Shown: positions 51,417-63,680, counted from the stretch's first letter. The stretch is DNA of 64,000 nucleotides from Liquorilactobacillus capillatus DSM 19910 (GCF_001434915.1 NZ_AZEF01000053.1:32957-96956); one strand, 5' to 3'. A program made the numbers and translations. The notes: generated by a model from the sequence alone, not told the origin.

Positions 51417-51497
51417 AATAGATTGTATGCTACCGTAACACAGTCAGCATGTCCTATGGTTATCACGGGAAAACTGTCTACATAAAGCACCTTTTAT

Positions 51498-51527
51498 AGA
51501 CTAACACGTTAAAGACAAGGATGTCAA
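51498..51527 (-). promoter_or_regulatory. Promoter of rpsL-rpsG-fusA
   Basis: Minus strand consensus TTGACA (51522-51527), an 18-base spacer, TAGTCT (51498-51503). With 17 bases the -10 would be TTAGTC. Confidence 0.6.
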
Positions 51528-51597
51528 CATATTATTAAAATATAGTCAAATAGAACTTTTTTTCGTATTTAACTAGCGAAAGGAGTGTGACTTTATA

Positions 51598-52278
51598 GTG
51601 TTTATTATTATCATTATCTTTGTTCTTGGAACTATCTGTGGTTCCTTTGCTATCTGTTACGGCTGGCGCTTCGCCCACCACTATTCCATACTTCATCCCG
51701 CTTCTTTTTGTGAGAATTGCCATATCCCACTTAAAAAATATTATTTAATACCACTAATTGGCTTTTTTATTCAAAAGGGACATTGTACTTCTTGTCATGC
51801 TAGTATTTCCACCGTAAGCTTAGTTAGCGAATTCCTTATGGGTAGTTATTTCACTTTATTATTTCTTTTGAACAACACGTCTCCATTGCATCTTGTTTTT
51901 ACTTTTGGGCTAGTCTTATGGGCACTGATACTTTCAGCGCAGGATTTTTATAGCTTGACTGTTTCGCATAACTTTCTGCTAGTTGGCGGCAGCCTTCTTT
52001 CAGTTGGAAAATTTGCGAATATTCATTTTTACTTAGCTGACTGGTCATTCAGCCTTCTTTTTATCATTATTCTATTTCTTTTTAGTCATTTTAATTTGCT
52101 TGGCAGTGGAGATGTTATTTACTTAACTTTTCTCTTTTTACTTTTGGGCTTCTATACGACACTTTACATTATCTTAATTGGGTCAACAAGTGCTGCTCTT
52201 TATCATTTTATTTATGCTCAAAATAAAATACCCTTTATCCCCTTCTTGTCCTTTGGACTATTGGTCCTCCTATTATAG
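51598..52278 (+). CDS. comC: Prepilin peptidase ComC (A24 family)
   Basis: 226 residues, polytopic membrane protein. N-terminal methylase-type domain with two cysteine pairs, Cys38/Cys41 (CENC) and Cys63/Cys66 (CTSC). The aspartic peptidase residues are Asp116 (SAQDFYSL) and Asp172 in GSGD (169-172). Processes ComGC-type pseudopilins for the DNA-uptake pilus. GTG start with AAGGAG 12 bases away, a long spacing. It lies between rpoC and rpsL, a lactobacillar location. Intact; the other com genes are outside the window. Confidence 0.9.
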   Translation: MFIIIIIFVLGTICGSFAICYGWRFAHHYSILHPASFCENCHIPLKKYYLIPLIGFFIQKGHCTSCHASISTVSLVSEFLMGSYFTLLFLLNNTSPLHLVFTFGLVLWALILSAQDFYSLTVSHNFLLVGGSLLSVGKFANIHFYLADWSFSLLFIIILFLFSHFNLLGSGDVIYLTFLFLLLGFYTTLYIILIGSTSAALYHFIYAQNKIPFIPFLSFGLLVLLL

Positions 52279-52318
52279 TAATCAAAGTTTGATCTTGATC
52301 GTCAGCCGTTAGCCAAAT

Positions 52319-52357
52319 AAAAAAGATCATACTAGCTATTAGCTAATATGACCTTTT
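52319..52357 (-). terminator. Terminator of rpoBC
   Basis: 18-base arms 52321-52338 and 52340-52357. The two mismatched positions are G-U pairs in minus-strand RNA but A-C clashes in plus-strand RNA, and the minus strand ends in six U. It therefore favours the rpoBC direction over comC. Confidence 0.85.
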
Positions 52358-52376
52358 CTTAATGACATCTCATTAC

Positions 52377-55300
52377 TTATTTATTATCATTTTGTGGCTG
52401 TTTTTCTTCTGCCTTCAATTTCTTTTCTAAATCAGAGATTGAATAAACATTTTCGGAGACAGCTCCAACTTCTTTAGGCTTAATACCACGATAATCGGGC
52501 ATTCCTGTTCCAGCTGGAATAATCTTACCGATAATAACATTTTCTTTCAAACCAATTAACGGATCATTCTTACCCCGAATAGCTGCATCGGTCAAGACAC
52601 GCGTTGTCTCCTGGAAAGAAGCGGCTGACAAGAAACTATTAGTCTCAAGTGACGCCTTTGTAATTCCAAGTAAGACCGGGCGAGCTGTTGCAGGAATACT
52701 TCCCTTGATCAAGGTCTGATAGTTTTGATCTCTGAAATCATTGATATCCATCAATGTACCCGGTAATAAGGCTGTATCACCTGGATCCATAACCCGTACC
52801 TTACGTAACATTTGACGAGCCATAACTTCAATATGCTTATCAGAAATCTCAACACCTTGCATTCTATACACTTTTTGAACTTCACGCAAGATATAGTTTT
52901 CCGTTGAAAGAACATCACGGACTTTAATCAATTGCTTAGGATCGATTGACCCTACAGTTAATGCTTCACCACGATGAATTTCTTCGCCTTCAGAAACCTT
53001 GAGTACCGAAGTAAATGGCAAACTATATGTTCGCGTATCCGTTTCGCCTTTAACTGTAACTTCTTTTGTTCTTTCAGCTGGGTTTTCTTCAATACTTTCT
53101 ACGATTCCTGTAACTTCAGAAATCTCTGCACGACCTTTAGGGTTACGAGCTTCGAAGATTTCTTGAACACGAGGAAGACCTTGTGTAATATCATCCCCAG
53201 CAACACCACCAGTATGGAATGTCCGCATCGTCAACTGGGTACCAGGTTCACCGATCGATTGTGCAGCAACTGTTCCGACTGCTTCACCAACTTCGACCTC
53301 ATCACCCGTAGCCATATTACGACCATAACAATGTTCACAAACACCATGCTTAGTATTACATGTAAAGGCAGAACGAATTGTTACTATCTCAACACCTGCT
53401 TTAACGATCGCTTGTGCAATACTTTCGTCGATCATCTCATTTGCTGAAACGATGACTTCACCTGTTTGCGGATCTTTAACAGCCTTCATTGCGTAGCGAC
53501 CTAAAATACGGTCAAACAATGGTTCGATCAATTCATTTCCTTCACGAATTGCCATTACATCCAAGCCACGATCAGTTCCACAATCTTTTTCACGAATAAT
53601 AACATCTTGTGCAACATCAACAAGACGACGGGTCAAGTAACCTGAATCAGCTGTCTTCAAGGCAGTATCCGTCATTCCCTTACGGGCACCGTGAGTAGAA
53701 ATAAACATTTCCATAACAGATAAGCCTTCACGGAAGTTAGCCACAATTGGCAATTCCATCGTTTTACCATTAGGTGCAGCCATTAATCCACGCATTCCGG
53801 CTAACTGAGTAAAGTTAGAAATATTACCACGAGCCCCGGAGTCTGACATCATTTGAATTGGATTTTCTGGATCCATATTCTGAACTAGTTTTTCCTGAAT
53901 CTGATCTTTAGCATTATTCCAAATAGCAATAACACGTTCATAACGTTCATCTTCAGTAATCAATCCACGTCGAAATTGTTTAGCTACATTGCTGACTTCT
54001 TTATGTGCAGCGTCAATAATACCTTTTTTCTCTTTTAAATCAGTTATATCTGCGATTCCCACAGTTAAACCTGACTTGGTAGATTCATAGTAACCTAAGT
54101 CTTTAACACGGTCCAAAAGCTTAGACGTCTCAGTAACTTTGAATTTCTTATAAACCTCGGCAACAATATCACTTAAGAAGCTAGCTTTAAACGGTGTAAC
54201 TAAGTCCTGCTCTGCTAAGAACTGATGAATATCTGTTCCAGGCTCAACAAAATACTTATCAGGTGTCTTTCCCGTCAGATTTTCCTCTGTTGGTTCATTC
54301 AGATATGGGAAGTTTGCTGGTAAAATTTCGTTAAAAATAGCTTTACCTGCAGTCGTTACCATAACCCTTTCCTTCTGCCAATCAGTGAATGGTTTCCCAG
54401 CAGCAGCAAGTGTCTCTGTCTGTAAACCAATTCGGGTATGCAGATGGATATAGTTGTTAAGATAAGCTGTGCGAACTTCATTAACATCCTTAAAGATCAT
54501 ACCCTCACCTTCACGACCATTTTCTTCAATCGTTAGGTAATAGTTTCCAATAACCATATCTTGTGATGGAGTTACAATTGGTTTTCCATCTTTTGGTGCT
54601 AAGATGTGGTGAGCCGCAAGCATCAGCAAACGTGCTTCTGCCTGTGCTTCATCTGACAGTGGCACATGGATAGCCATTTGGTCACCATCAAAATCGGCAT
54701 TGTAAGCTTCACATGCTAATGGATGCAATCTCATTGATTTACCGTTAACCAGCTTAGGTTCAAATGCTTGAATACCTAAACGGTGAAGCGTAGGTGCGCG
54801 GTTAAGTAAAACTGGATGTTCTTTGATAACATCTTCCAAAACATCCCAAATATCTTCATCACGTCGGTCGATCTTTCGTTTAGCATTCTTAATGTTAGAA
54901 GCCATTTCACGCTTAACAAGTTCCTTCATCATAAATGGTTTGAATAATTCAAGAGCCATTTCATGTGGGATACCCATTTGGTTCATCTTTAATTTAGGTC
55001 CAACATCAATAACTGAACGGCCAGAATAATCAACACGCTTACCAAGTAAGTTTTGACGGAAACGACCCTGCTTACCTTTAAGCATATGTGACAATGATTT
55101 AAGTGGTCGGTTACCCGGTCCTGTAACAGGGCGTCCCCGACGACCATTATCAATCAATGCATCGACAGCTTCTTGCAACATCCGCTTTTCATTTTGAACA
55201 ATGATGCCAGGAGCATTCAAATCAAGCAGACGCTTCAAACGGTTATTACGGTTAATAACACGTCGATAGAGATCATTTAAATCAGAAGTTGCAAAACGTC

Positions 55301-56039
55301 CACCTTCTAGTTGAACCATCGGACGTAGGTCAGGTGGGATAACTGGGATAGCATCCATGACCATCCATGCAGGTTCATTACCTGATTTCAAGAATGATTC
55401 CAGAATATCTAGTCGTCTAACAGCACGTGTCCGCTTCTGACCAGTAGCTTCTTTCAGTTCCTCTTTTAATTCATTACATTCATTTTCAAGTTCAACATCA
55501 CGTAACAGGCTTCTGATAGCTTCAGCACCCATTCCAGCTTTAAACTCTTGACCATATTGCTCACGTTTCTCACGATATTCACGTTCTGTCAATAATTGTT
55601 TCTTTTCTAGTGGTGTATTTCCGGGTTCAGTTACCACATATGAAGCAAAATAGATAATTTCTTCCAATGCACGTGGGCTCATATCAAGCACAAGTCCCAT
55701 CCGACTTGGAATACCCTTGAAATACCAAATATGTGTTACGGGCGCCGCAAGTTCAATATGTGCCATCCGTTCACGACGAACCTTAGCACGTGTTACCTCA
55801 ACTCCACAACGGTCACAAACGATTCCCTTGTAACGAATACGTTTATATTTACCGCAAGCACATTCCCAATCTTTAGTAGGTCCAAATATTCTTTCGTCGA
55901 ATAAACCATCTTTTTCAGGCTTCAACGTACGATAGTTGATCGTTTCAGGTTTCTTTACTTCTCCATAAGACCAGCTACGGATCTTATCAGAAGAAGCCAA
56001 ACCAATCTGCATACTATCGAATTTATTGACATCGATCAA
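52377..56039 (-). CDS. rpoC: DNA-directed RNA polymerase subunit beta'
   Basis: 1220 residues. Catalytic Mg-binding NADFDGD at 447-453. N-terminal zinc ribbon with Cys60, Cys62, Cys75 and Cys78, and a second zinc site around [13 protein letters not shown]. Clamp helices [26 protein letters not shown]; trigger-loop region [11 protein letters not shown]. Separated from rpoB by 57 bases. Confidence 0.98.
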   Translation of the reverse strand: MIDVNKFDSMQIGLASSDKIRSWSYGEVKKPETINYRTLKPEKDGLFDERIFGPTKDWECACGKYKRIRYKGIVCDRCGVEVTRAKVRRERMAHIELAAPVTHIWYFKGIPSRMGLVLDMSPRALEEIIYFASYVVTEPGNTPLEKKQLLTEREYREKREQYGQEFKAGMGAEAIRSLLRDVELENECNELKEELKEATGQKRTRAVRRLDILESFLKSGNEPAWMVMDAIPVIPPDLRPMVQLEGGRFATSDLNDLYRRVINRNNRLKRLLDLNAPGIIVQNEKRMLQEAVDALIDNGRRGRPVTGPGNRPLKSLSHMLKGKQGRFRQNLLGKRVDYSGRSVIDVGPKLKMNQMGIPHEMALELFKPFMMKELVKREMASNIKNAKRKIDRRDEDIWDVLEDVIKEHPVLLNRAPTLHRLGIQAFEPKLVNGKSMRLHPLACEAYNADFDGDQMAIHVPLSDEAQAEARLLMLAAHHILAPKDGKPIVTPSQDMVIGNYYLTIEENGREGEGMIFKDVNEVRTAYLNNYIHLHTRIGLQTETLAAAGKPFTDWQKERVMVTTAGKAIFNEILPANFPYLNEPTEENLTGKTPDKYFVEPGTDIHQFLAEQDLVTPFKASFLSDIVAEVYKKFKVTETSKLLDRVKDLGYYESTKSGLTVGIADITDLKEKKGIIDAAHKEVSNVAKQFRRGLITEDERYERVIAIWNNAKDQIQEKLVQNMDPENPIQMMSDSGARGNISNFTQLAGMRGLMAAPNGKTMELPIVANFREGLSVMEMFISTHGARKGMTDTALKTADSGYLTRRLVDVAQDVIIREKDCGTDRGLDVMAIREGNELIEPLFDRILGRYAMKAVKDPQTGEVIVSANEMIDESIAQAIVKAGVEIVTIRSAFTCNTKHGVCEHCYGRNMATGDEVEVGEAVGTVAAQSIGEPGTQLTMRTFHTGGVAGDDITQGLPRVQEIFEARNPKGRAEISEVTGIVESIEENPAERTKEVTVKGETDTRTYSLPFTSVLKVSEGEEIHRGEALTVGSIDPKQLIKVRDVLSTENYILREVQKVYRMQGVEISDKHIEVMARQMLRKVRVMDPGDTALLPGTLMDINDFRDQNYQTLIKGSIPATARPVLLGITKASLETNSFLSAASFQETTRVLTDAAIRGKNDPLIGLKENVIIGKIIPAGTGMPDYRGIKPKEVGAVSENVYSISDLEKKLKAEEKQPQNDNK

Positions 56040-56096
56040 GAGACCGACCTCCTTTTTTATAGTTGACTTCTAAACACTCAGTTTTTTAACTTATTC

Positions 56097-59000
56097 CTAT
56101 TTTTCTGTTTTAGTCTCAGTTTTTTCTGCTTCTTCTGCATTTGCTGCTTGTTCCTTAGCCTTTTTTTCAGCTTGTTCTTTAGCCAGCTTGCTCAAAGCAT
56201 CAACATTAACAACATCATCGTCCTCATCATCCATATCCCTGAGCTCGATTTCTTTCTTCTCGGTATCAAGAACTTTCATATCTAATCCTAATGATTGTAA
56301 TTCTTTGACTAAAACACGGAATGATTCAGGAACACCTGGTTTAGGAATCGGTTCACCCTTTACAATAGCTTCATAGGTTTTAACTCGCCCAACAACATCA
56401 TCAGACTTGTATGTCATAATTTCTTGCAATGTATATGCAGCACCATATGCTTCAAGAGCCCAAACTTCCATTTCACCAAATCTTTGTCCACCAAATTGTG
56501 CTTTCCCACCGAGTGGTTGTTGTGTAACAAGAGAGTACGGTCCAATTGAACGTGCATGAATCTTATCATCGACCATATGTGCAAGTTTCAGATAATACAT
56601 AACTCCAACTGAAATACGGTTATCGAAAGCTTCACCTGTTCGACCATCGTAAACGACTGTCTTACCATCACTTGATATACCAGCTTCTTTTAGAGCTGAC
56701 CAGATATCTTCATCACGTGCACCATCAAAAACTGGCGATGCTACATGTATCCCTAGTTTACGTGCTGCAATTCCTAAATGAAGTTCAAGTACTTGTCCGA
56801 TATTCATACGTGAAGGAACACCCATTGGACTTAACATGATATCAATTGGGGTACCATCTGGTAAATAAGGCATATCTTCTTCAGGAATAACGATTGAAAC
56901 AGTCCCTTTGTTACCATGACGTCCCGCCATCTTATCCCCTACTTGAATCTTACGTTTTTGTGCAATGTAAACACGAACCATCATGTTCACACCTGGAGAT
57001 AATTCATCGCCGGCTTCACGTGTAAAGATTTTAACATCTTGGACGATTCCGCCGCCACCATGAGGAACCCGGAGTGAAGTATCTCTAACTTCACGTGCCT
57101 TTTCACCAAAAATAGCATGCAACAAACGTTCTTCAGCAGATAATTCAGTCACACCTTTAGGCGTTACTTTGCCAACTAAAATGTCGCCATCATGAACTTC
57201 AGCACCGATTCGAACAATTCCAAATTCATCAAGATCCTTTAAGGCATCTTCACCAACATTGGGGATCTCGCGTGTCATTTCTTCAGGCCCTAACTTGGTA
57301 TCACGAGCTTCAGATTCATGTTCTTCAATATGGATAGAGGTATAAACATCTTCTTTAACGAGACGTTCGTTAATTGCGATCGCATCTTCGAAGTTATAAC
57401 CATCCCATGTCATAAAAGCAATTAATGGGTTTTGACCAAGAGCTAATTCACCATTTTCCATTGATGGCCCATCTGCCAAGACCTCATCTGCATCAACATG
57501 ATCCCCTACACGCACGATTGGGCGTTGGTTATAGTTTTTACCACCATTAGAACGGCGGAACTTCATTAATTTATATTTATCTAACGAACCGTCATCACGT
57601 CGAACACGAACTTCACGTGCATCAACATATTCAACCGTTCCTTCATTTTTACAAATCAAAGCAACTCCGGAGTCATGCGCAGCTTTATATTCTATTCCCG
57701 TTCCTACTAAAGGAGCATGCGGATCAAGCAGTGGTACAGCCTGACGCTGCATATTGGCACCCATTAACGCCCGGTTTGAGTCATCGTTTTCCAAGAAAGG
57801 AATACATGCTGTTGCGACTGCAACCACTTGCTTAGGCGAAACATCCATATAATCGACTTTGTCAATTGAAATTTCAATATTTTCACTTTTAGCACGTGCC
57901 ATAACAATATTATCCACGAATGAACCATCATCGTTCAGTGGCGAGTTAGCCTGTGCAATAACATAATTATCTTCTTCATCCGCTGTCAAGTAATCAATTT
58001 TTTCGGTTACTTTATGCGTTGCCCATGAAACACGCCGATATGGTGTTTCAATAAAGCCATACTTGTTAATACGCGCGTAAGAAGACAAACTATTAATCAG
58101 CCCGATATTCGGTCCTTCAGGCGTTTCAATTGGACACATCCGACCATAATGAGTGTAATGAACATCACGAACTTCATAGCCGGCCCGATCACGAGTTAAA
58201 CCACCAGGTCCTAAGGCAGACAGACGACGCTTATGTGTCAATTCACCTAATGGATTAGTTTGATCCATAAACTGGGATAACTGTGAACTACCAAAGAATT
58301 CCTTGATGGAAGCAACTACTGGGCGAATATTGATTAACTGCTGTGGTGTTACAGTTGAAGTATCTTGAATTGACATTCTTTCACGAACAACACGTTCCAT
58401 TCTTGAAAGACCAATTCTAAATTGGTTTTGCAATAGTTCACCAACAGAGCGAATACGTCGGTTACCCAAGTGATCAATATCATCGGCAGCTCCGATTCCT
58501 TCTTGAAGATTGAAGAAATAATTCATCGATGCAATAATATCGGCAGGAAGAATGTGTTTGTACTTCAAGTCGATATGCCCATTACCAATCATCTTAACAA
58601 CTTTTTCAGGATCCTTTTCAGAATAAACATTGATAATCTGTAAGGTCATTGGATCAGTAACAACACCTTCATCAGAAGGATGGAAAGTCACTGTCTTAAA
58701 ATCTTCACGATCAAGATACGGTGCAAGTTTGTCCATGATTTGCTTATCAATAACCGTATCTTTATTAACGATAATCTCACCAGTATCAGGATCAGCCAGC
58801 GTTTCAGCTAAAGTTTTATTCAATAAACGTGTCTTTAAGTTTAACTTTTTATTAACCTTGTAACGACCAACAGGGGCAAAGTCATAACGCTTCGGATCAA
58901 AGAAACGAGCTGTCAAGAGGCTACGTGCACTGTCGGCTGTCTTAGGTTCACCCGGACGTAGGCGTTCATAAACATCCTTTAATGATTCAGCTACACGCGA

Positions 59001-59693
59001 ATCTTCAGTGTTTTTATGCACATCCTTTTCCAAAGTCAACATTAAACTATCATTAGACCCTAGCATTTGGATAATCTCATCATCAGAACTATATCCTAAC
59101 GCACGGATTAATTCCGTCAGTGGAATTTTACGTGTACGGTCAATTCGAACATAGGCAATATTCTTCGCATCAGTTTCATACTCAAGCCATGCACCACGGT
59201 TAGGGATAACTGTTGTTCCGAAGTTCTCACGACCATTTTTATCTAATTCTTCACTATAATAGACACCAGGTGAACGAACTAACTGAGAAACAATAACACG
59301 TTCAGCACCATTGATAATAAACGTTCCTTGTTCAGTCATTAAAGGAAAGTCACCAAAGAAGACATCTTGTGATTTAATCTCACCTGTCTCATGGTTGATT
59401 AAGTTCAATGTGACATGTAATGGGGCCGAATAATTTGCATCATGCTGTCTTGCTTCATCAACTGTATATTTTGGTTCCAATAATTGATAGTCGACAAATT
59501 CAAGTGATAGATTACCAGCAAAATCTTCAATCGGCATAATGTCTTCAAACATTTCACGAAGACCTTCGTCTAAGAACCATTTGTAGGAATTTGTCTGAAT
59601 TTCAATTAAGTTTGGTAACTCCAAAACTTCTTTGATCCGGGCATAACTTCTACGTGTACGGTGTTTACCGTATTTTACTAAATGTCCTGCCAA
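56097..59693 (-). CDS. rpoB: DNA-directed RNA polymerase subunit beta
   Basis: 1198 residues from the TTG at 59693 ([20 protein letters not shown]), six bases after GAGGTG; a GTG at 59702 belongs to that site. TTG start is also used by the B. subtilis gene as recalled. The rifampicin-binding cluster [15 protein letters not shown] and [14 protein letters not shown] is wild type in appearance. Highly acidic C-terminal tail ([13 protein letters not shown], then EK-rich). Confidence 0.97.
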   Translation of the reverse strand: MAGHLVKYGKHRTRRSYARIKEVLELPNLIEIQTNSYKWFLDEGLREMFEDIMPIEDFAGNLSLEFVDYQLLEPKYTVDEARQHDANYSAPLHVTLNLINHETGEIKSQDVFFGDFPLMTEQGTFIINGAERVIVSQLVRSPGVYYSEELDKNGRENFGTTVIPNRGAWLEYETDAKNIAYVRIDRTRKIPLTELIRALGYSSDDEIIQMLGSNDSLMLTLEKDVHKNTEDSRVAESLKDVYERLRPGEPKTADSARSLLTARFFDPKRYDFAPVGRYKVNKKLNLKTRLLNKTLAETLADPDTGEIIVNKDTVIDKQIMDKLAPYLDREDFKTVTFHPSDEGVVTDPMTLQIINVYSEKDPEKVVKMIGNGHIDLKYKHILPADIIASMNYFFNLQEGIGAADDIDHLGNRRIRSVGELLQNQFRIGLSRMERVVRERMSIQDTSTVTPQQLINIRPVVASIKEFFGSSQLSQFMDQTNPLGELTHKRRLSALGPGGLTRDRAGYEVRDVHYTHYGRMCPIETPEGPNIGLINSLSSYARINKYGFIETPYRRVSWATHKVTEKIDYLTADEEDNYVIAQANSPLNDDGSFVDNIVMARAKSENIEISIDKVDYMDVSPKQVVAVATACIPFLENDDSNRALMGANMQRQAVPLLDPHAPLVGTGIEYKAAHDSGVALICKNEGTVEYVDAREVRVRRDDGSLDKYKLMKFRRSNGGKNYNQRPIVRVGDHVDADEVLADGPSMENGELALGQNPLIAFMTWDGYNFEDAIAINERLVKEDVYTSIHIEEHESEARDTKLGPEEMTREIPNVGEDALKDLDEFGIVRIGAEVHDGDILVGKVTPKGVTELSAEERLLHAIFGEKAREVRDTSLRVPHGGGGIVQDVKIFTREAGDELSPGVNMMVRVYIAQKRKIQVGDKMAGRHGNKGTVSIVIPEEDMPYLPDGTPIDIMLSPMGVPSRMNIGQVLELHLGIAARKLGIHVASPVFDGARDEDIWSALKEAGISSDGKTVVYDGRTGEAFDNRISVGVMYYLKLAHMVDDKIHARSIGPYSLVTQQPLGGKAQFGGQRFGEMEVWALEAYGAAYTLQEIMTYKSDDVVGRVKTYEAIVKGEPIPKPGVPESFRVLVKELQSLGLDMKVLDTEKKEIELRDMDDEDDDVVNVDALSKLAKEQAEKKAKEQAANAEEAEKTETKTEK

Positions 59694-59769
59694 ATTGTTC
59701 ACCTCTCAAATTTTTTCTGTGAAAAGCCTAAAAAGCAACTTAAAATTATTACATTTTGATTACAATTAT

Positions 59770-59903
59770 CTTCTGAGTGCTTTTTTTGGCAAAAAAAAAC
59801 CAAAAACAGTATATGTCTGTCTCTCGACCATCACTATTTTTGCTTCATCTCGAGTCGACTATGGACAATAGATCACAGTCGACAAAATTCACAGTATTTT
59901 CCA
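59770..59903 (-). promoter_or_regulatory. Structured leader of rpoBC
   Basis: The ~210-base leader contains GTCGACT/AGTCGAC (59854-59860 with 59877-59883, 16-base loop), then CTCGA/TCGAG arms (about 59848-59852 with 59822-59826) that abut the first hairpin, then TTTTTGG/CCAAAAA around a T tract (about 59785-59808). No gene between clpC and rpoB; rplJ-rplL are not upstream here, so this leader belongs to rpoBC alone. Confidence 0.45.
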
Positions 59904-59910
59904 ATTACAA

Positions 59911-59939
59911 ATTGTAGCAATCAATCATAAATTTGTCAA
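59911..59939 (-). promoter_or_regulatory. Promoter of rpoB-rpoC
   Basis: Minus strand TTGACA (59934-59939), a 17-base spacer, TACAAT (59911-59916): one mismatch to sigma-A consensus, as expected for a strong promoter. Confidence 0.88.
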
Positions 59940-59951
59940 GTCGGAATGCAC

Positions 59952-59992
59952 AAAAAATTCCGGCAATTCCTTATACATGAATTACCGAAATT
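59952..59992 (-). terminator. Terminator of ctsR-clpC
   Basis: 14-base arms 59956-59969 and 59979-59992, two positions G-U in minus-strand RNA, followed by six U; about 30 bases after the clpC stop and just upstream of the rpoB promoter. Confidence 0.85.
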
Positions 59993-60020
59993 TCTTATTG
60001 AATAGTTTTATGATTTATTG

Positions 60021-62501
60021 TTACTTCGTAAGTTGTTCAGCTGCTTTTTGATCATCATCTTGGACTTTTACACTAATCTTTCCTTTACTTGCTCCAATAG
60101 TGACCTTACTGTTGATTTTAATCTGTCCAGTAATCAAAGCTTCACTCAACTTGTCTTCTACTTCTGTCTGTAAAGCCCTCCGCAACGGTCGTGCACCGTA
60201 TTCAGGGTCAAAGCCCTTCTTAGCAACGACATCGATCGCAGCTGGAGTAATCTTGATATTAACCTTTTGTTCACGAACACGATCAAGTACTTCTTTAGCC
60301 ATTAACTTAACGATTACATGTAACTCCTTAGCTGTAAGCCCATGGAAAATAATTGTTTCATCGATCCGGTTAAGGAACTCTGGCCTAAAGGTCTTTTTCA
60401 ATGTTTCGCGTATTTTAGCAGACATTGCTTTAAAGTCATCGATCGCTTTTGAACTTCCAAAACCAACTTGTTTCTCATCTCGTAAAGCTGTTGCCCCTAG
60501 GTTGGATGTCATAATGATAATCGTATTTCGAAAGTCAACCCGACGTCCCTTAGAATCAGTTAGGTACCCATCATCTAGTACCTGCAACAAAATATTAAAA
60601 ACATCTGGATGAGCTTTTTCGACTTCATCAAATAAAACAACTGAGTAAGGATGTTGTCTAACCTTTTCAGTTAACTGTCCACCCTCTTCATAGCCAACAT
60701 AGCCTGGAGGCGACCCCACTAGACGACTAGTAGCATATTTCTCCATATACTCACTCATATCAATTCTAATGATCGAATCTTCTGTACCGAACATAGCCTC
60801 AGCCAATGCCTTAGCCAGTTCTGTTTTCCCAACTCCAGTCGGCCCAAGAAACATGAAAGATCCAATTGGACGAACAGGATTTTTTAACCCACTTCGAGCA
60901 CGTCGCATTGCACGCGCGACTGCTGAAACAGCTTCTTCCTGTCCAACAACACGTTTATGCAAGACATCTTCAAGGTTAACCAGACGTTCCGCCTCAGATT
61001 TCTTCATTTGAGTTAATGGGACACCTGTCCATTCAGAAACGATCTCGGCGATATTTTCCTCAGTAACACTTACACCGTAACGTTCCTTACTTGAAGCAGC
61101 TTCATCTTCTTGCTGTTCCATCCTTTGTAAACTCTTTTTGGCACGAAGCTCCTTCTGCCTAATATCAGCAGCTAATTCAAAATCTTCATTACTTAGAGCT
61201 TCAATTTTTTGAGTTGCCAAATCATCTAGTAAAGCTCTCTTAGTTGCTACTTTTTTTGTTTGTCCCGCCGCTTCTAAGCGAACTCTTGCAGCTGACTCAT
61301 CCATCAAATCAATTGCTTTATCTGGTAAAAAGCGACCAGTAATATACCTTGAGCTTAAGCGTACAGCAGCTTCGATTGCTTCATCTGTAATTTCCAATCG
61401 GTGATGCTCTTCATATTTCGGCCGTAACCCCTTAAGAATTTGAATAGTGTCTTGGGCTGATGGTTCAGCAACCATTATTTTGGCAAAACGTCGTTCAAGT
61501 GCTGAGTCCGTTTCAATATATTTCTGGAACTCATCAAGTGTCGTTGCCCCAACGACCTGAACCTCTCCCCGCGCAAGCGCCGGTTTAAGAATATTTGAAG
61601 CATCTATCGCCCCTTCAGCGCCTCCAGCACCAATCAGCGTGTGCAATTCGTCAATAAAGAGGATAACATTCCCGTCAGCGTAAATCTCATCAATAATTTT
61701 TTTAACACGATCTTCAAATTCACCACGATACTTAGTTCCGGCAACCAATGACCCCATATCAAGCATCATAACGCGTTTTTTCTGTAAACTTTCAGGGACA
61801 TCACCGGCAATGATACTCTGCGCTAAGCCTTCGGCAACTGCTGTCTTACCTACACCTGGTTCTCCTAGCAAGACTGGGTTGTTTTTAGTTCGTCGGCTAA
61901 GAACTTGAATAATGCGTTTAACTTCTTTTTCTCTTCCAATAACGGGATCTATTTTGTTTTCTTCAGCTAATACATTAAGATTCCGCGCTAACGAATTTAG
62001 AGTTGGTGTCCCATTTTTCTTAGGAACCTTTTTATCAAACCTTTTAATTTGAGCTTCACTTAATCCAAGTTTATGAATAATCGTCTGATACATTTTGCGC
62101 GTATCAATGTTTAAACTTTGGAGTATCCGTGAAGATAAAATATCATTGTTGCGTAAAAGGGCTAGCAGCAGATGTTCAGTACCGATCTTAGCAGCCTTAG
62201 TTTTTTTAGCTTCCTCACCTGCAACTGCTAAAATTTCCTTTGCCCTAGGTGAGTAAGGTAAATAATTGTTAGCACCATTGCGCTTTAATGTTCCATAACC
62301 TGTTAAACGTTCAATCTCTTCACGAACATCGGTTTCAGTTACAATAAACTGCTGTAATACCTTACTAGCAATCCCATTAGTCTCTAAAGTTAAAGCCAGC
62401 AATAAATGTTCCGTTCCAACAGCTTGATGTCTAAAATACTTGGCTTGTTCTTGTGCTAGTACTAAGACCTGTCTAGCACTTGGAGTAAATAAATTATCCA
62501 T
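60021..62501 (-). CDS. clpC: ATP-dependent Clp protease ATP-binding subunit ClpC
   Basis: 826 residues. AAA+ unfoldase that feeds ClpP and handles stress-damaged proteins. Two Clp-N repeats (residues about 3-150), first ATPase with GEPGVGKT (213-220), UVR-type coiled middle segment (about 425-455, [15 protein letters not shown]), second ATPase with GPTGVGKT and the C-terminal D2-small domain. Follows ctsR by 17 bases. The mcsA and mcsB adaptor genes found between them in Bacillus are absent, so arginine-phosphate marking by this locus is not possible. Confidence 0.97.
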   Translation of the reverse strand: MDNLFTPSARQVLVLAQEQAKYFRHQAVGTEHLLLALTLETNGIASKVLQQFIVTETDVREEIERLTGYGTLKRNGANNYLPYSPRAKEILAVAGEEAKKTKAAKIGTEHLLLALLRNNDILSSRILQSLNIDTRKMYQTIIHKLGLSEAQIKRFDKKVPKKNGTPTLNSLARNLNVLAEENKIDPVIGREKEVKRIIQVLSRRTKNNPVLLGEPGVGKTAVAEGLAQSIIAGDVPESLQKKRVMMLDMGSLVAGTKYRGEFEDRVKKIIDEIYADGNVILFIDELHTLIGAGGAEGAIDASNILKPALARGEVQVVGATTLDEFQKYIETDSALERRFAKIMVAEPSAQDTIQILKGLRPKYEEHHRLEITDEAIEAAVRLSSRYITGRFLPDKAIDLMDESAARVRLEAAGQTKKVATKRALLDDLATQKIEALSNEDFELAADIRQKELRAKKSLQRMEQQEDEAASSKERYGVSVTEENIAEIVSEWTGVPLTQMKKSEAERLVNLEDVLHKRVVGQEEAVSAVARAMRRARSGLKNPVRPIGSFMFLGPTGVGKTELAKALAEAMFGTEDSIIRIDMSEYMEKYATSRLVGSPPGYVGYEEGGQLTEKVRQHPYSVVLFDEVEKAHPDVFNILLQVLDDGYLTDSKGRRVDFRNTIIIMTSNLGATALRDEKQVGFGSSKAIDDFKAMSAKIRETLKKTFRPEFLNRIDETIIFHGLTAKELHVIVKLMAKEVLDRVREQKVNIKITPAAIDVVAKKGFDPEYGARPLRRALQTEVEDKLSEALITGQIKINSKVTIGASKGKISVKVQDDDQKAAEQLTK

Positions 62502-62518
62502 AATATATTCCTCACTTC

Positions 62519-62986
62519 CTAACCGTCATATTTCAAACGATTTAATATACTGATTAAAATCCGAGCACGAATAGCATTTTCAACTCTTTTATCTTCAAAA
62601 TCTAACGTTCGTCTGTCAATTGCTACCAAAATAAGATTGGCTTCTTTTTGTGTCAAGACACTATCCTCAAATAAACTTTGAATAATTTGAAAAGCTTGTG
62701 AAAAACTGATATTATCTCCAATTACATCTATTAGGTCATCCAAAACATCTGCATCGTTGATCAAATTAACCTTTGCAATCCTAATGTAACCACCACCGCC
62801 GCGCTTACTGCGAACAATATATCCATTCTGGATCGTAAACCGCGTATTAATTACATAATTGATTTGGGATGGTACACAATTGAATAGTTGTGCTATCTCA
62901 GAACGTTTAATCTCAACCTGACGTGTATCAGCTAAGATTCTTTTTAGATATTCCTCAATGATATCAGAAATATTTTGTCCTTGCAT
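62519..62986 (-). CDS. ctsR: Heat-shock repressor CtsR
   Basis: 155 residues from the ATG at 62986 (MQGQNISDIIEEYLKRIL), nine bases after AGAGG; an ATG at 62995 abuts the site. Winged helix with the glycine-rich wing SKRGGGGYIRI that reads the heptad repeat and senses heat. Represses clp genes, including its own operon, through the box at 63007-63023. Confidence 0.95.
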   Translation of the reverse strand: MQGQNISDIIEEYLKRILADTRQVEIKRSEIAQLFNCVPSQINYVINTRFTIQNGYIVRSKRGGGGYIRIAKVNLINDADVLDDLIDVIGDNISFSQAFQIIQSLFEDSVLTQKEANLILVAIDRRTLDFEDKRVENAIRARILISILNRLKYDG

Positions 62987-63006
62987 ATATCTCATCCTCT
63001 AAACTT

Positions 63007-63023
63007 TTTGACTAATATTGACT
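63007..63023. promoter_or_regulatory. CtsR operator
   Basis: Minus strand AGTCAAT-ATT-AGTCAAA, the tandem heptad RGTCAAA-N3-RGTCAAA with one mismatch in the first heptad. It lies between the -10 (TATAAT, 63027-63032) and the ctsR ribosome binding site. Confidence 0.88.
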
Positions 63024-63026
63024 TTC

Positions 63027-63054
63027 ATTATACGTAAAAAATTTAGAAATGCAA
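63027..63054 (-). promoter_or_regulatory. Promoter of ctsR-clpC
   Basis: Minus strand TTGCAT (63049-63054), a 16-base spacer, TATAAT (63027-63032). The stretch from here to the tRNA terminator (63055-63239) shows nothing else. Confidence 0.7.
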
Positions 63055-63239
63055 AGATAGAGCATCAATTAATTTCTACAACCTACTTATATTATAAAAT
63101 TACTTTCATCAAACAACAATCTTAATATCTTATATAAGGATACAATTAATAAAACCCTAAGAACTATAGTTATCACTCTATACTAACTATTACAACTAAA
63201 GATGACACCCTCGGGTTAAACCAAAAAATGATTCCACAC

Positions 63240-63272
63240 AAAAACCAGATCAAAATTTTTACTTTGATCTGG
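63240..63272 (-). terminator. Terminator of the tRNA cluster
   Basis: 10-bp perfect stem CCAGATCAAA/TTTGATCTGG (63245-63254 and 63263-63272), 8-base loop, U tract on the minus strand. Confidence 0.88.
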
Positions 63273-63281
63273 CTTCTCTTA

Positions 63282-63355
63282 TCGGGAAAACAAGATTCGA
63301 ACTTGCGACCCCTACGTCCCGAACGTAGTGCTCTACCAAGCTGAGCTATTTCCCG
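63282..63355 (-). tRNA. tRNA-Pro(CGG)
   Basis: Cloverleaf with acceptor CGGGAAA/TTTCCCG, anticodon stem CTACG/CGTAG and loop TTCGGGA (anticodon CGG). No encoded CCA. The last gene of the cluster, before the terminator. Confidence 0.92.
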
Positions 63356-63397
63356 AAAATATTAGTAAACTAAAAACATCCGAACTCATTAGACCTA

Positions 63398-63471
63398 TCG
63401 GGAAGACAGGATTCGAACCTGCGACCCCCTGGTCCCAAACCAGGTGCTCTACCAAGCTGAGCTACTTCCCG
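63398..63471 (-). tRNA. tRNA-Pro(UGG)
   Basis: Acceptor CGGGAAG pairs with CTTCCCG; anticodon stem CCTGG/CCAGG with loop TTTGGGA (anticodon UGG). Strongly similar to the neighbouring Pro gene, suggesting duplication. No encoded CCA. Confidence 0.93.
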
Positions 63472-63479
63472 ATGAAATA

Positions 63480-63553
63480 TGCACCCAGTAGGAGTCGAAC
63501 CTACAACCTTCTGATTCGTAGTCAGACACTCTATCCAATTGCGCTATGGGTGC
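63480..63553 (-). tRNA. tRNA-Arg(ACG)
   Basis: Acceptor GCACCCA/TGGGTGC; anticodon stem TCTGA/TCAGA with loop CTACGAA (anticodon ACG, wobble A normally converted to inosine). No encoded CCA. Confidence 0.93.
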
Positions 63554-63569
63554 AATATATAAATGAAAA

Positions 63570-63655
63570 TGCCGAGGACCGGAATCGAACCGGTACGGTA
63601 ATCACTTACCGCAGGATTTTAAGTCCTGTGCGTCTGCCAGTTCCGCCACCCCGGC
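63570..63655 (-). tRNA. tRNA-Leu(UAA)
   Basis: 86-base type II tRNA with long variable arm (CGGTAAGTGATTACCG). Acceptor GCCGGGG/CCTCGGC with G-U; loop CTTAAAA gives anticodon UAA. No encoded CCA. Confidence 0.93.
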
Positions 63656-63680
63656 AAAAAATAATGAACAGACAATAACA

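Noticed and set aside
51535..51723. 62-codon minus-strand frame over the start of comC
   Set aside because: Antisense to the comC N-terminus and its ribosome binding site, Lys/Asn-rich, no start signal.
56097..59693. Possible rifampicin- or streptomycin-resistance changes in rpoB and rpsL
   Set aside because: The relevant conserved segments look wild type in both proteins.
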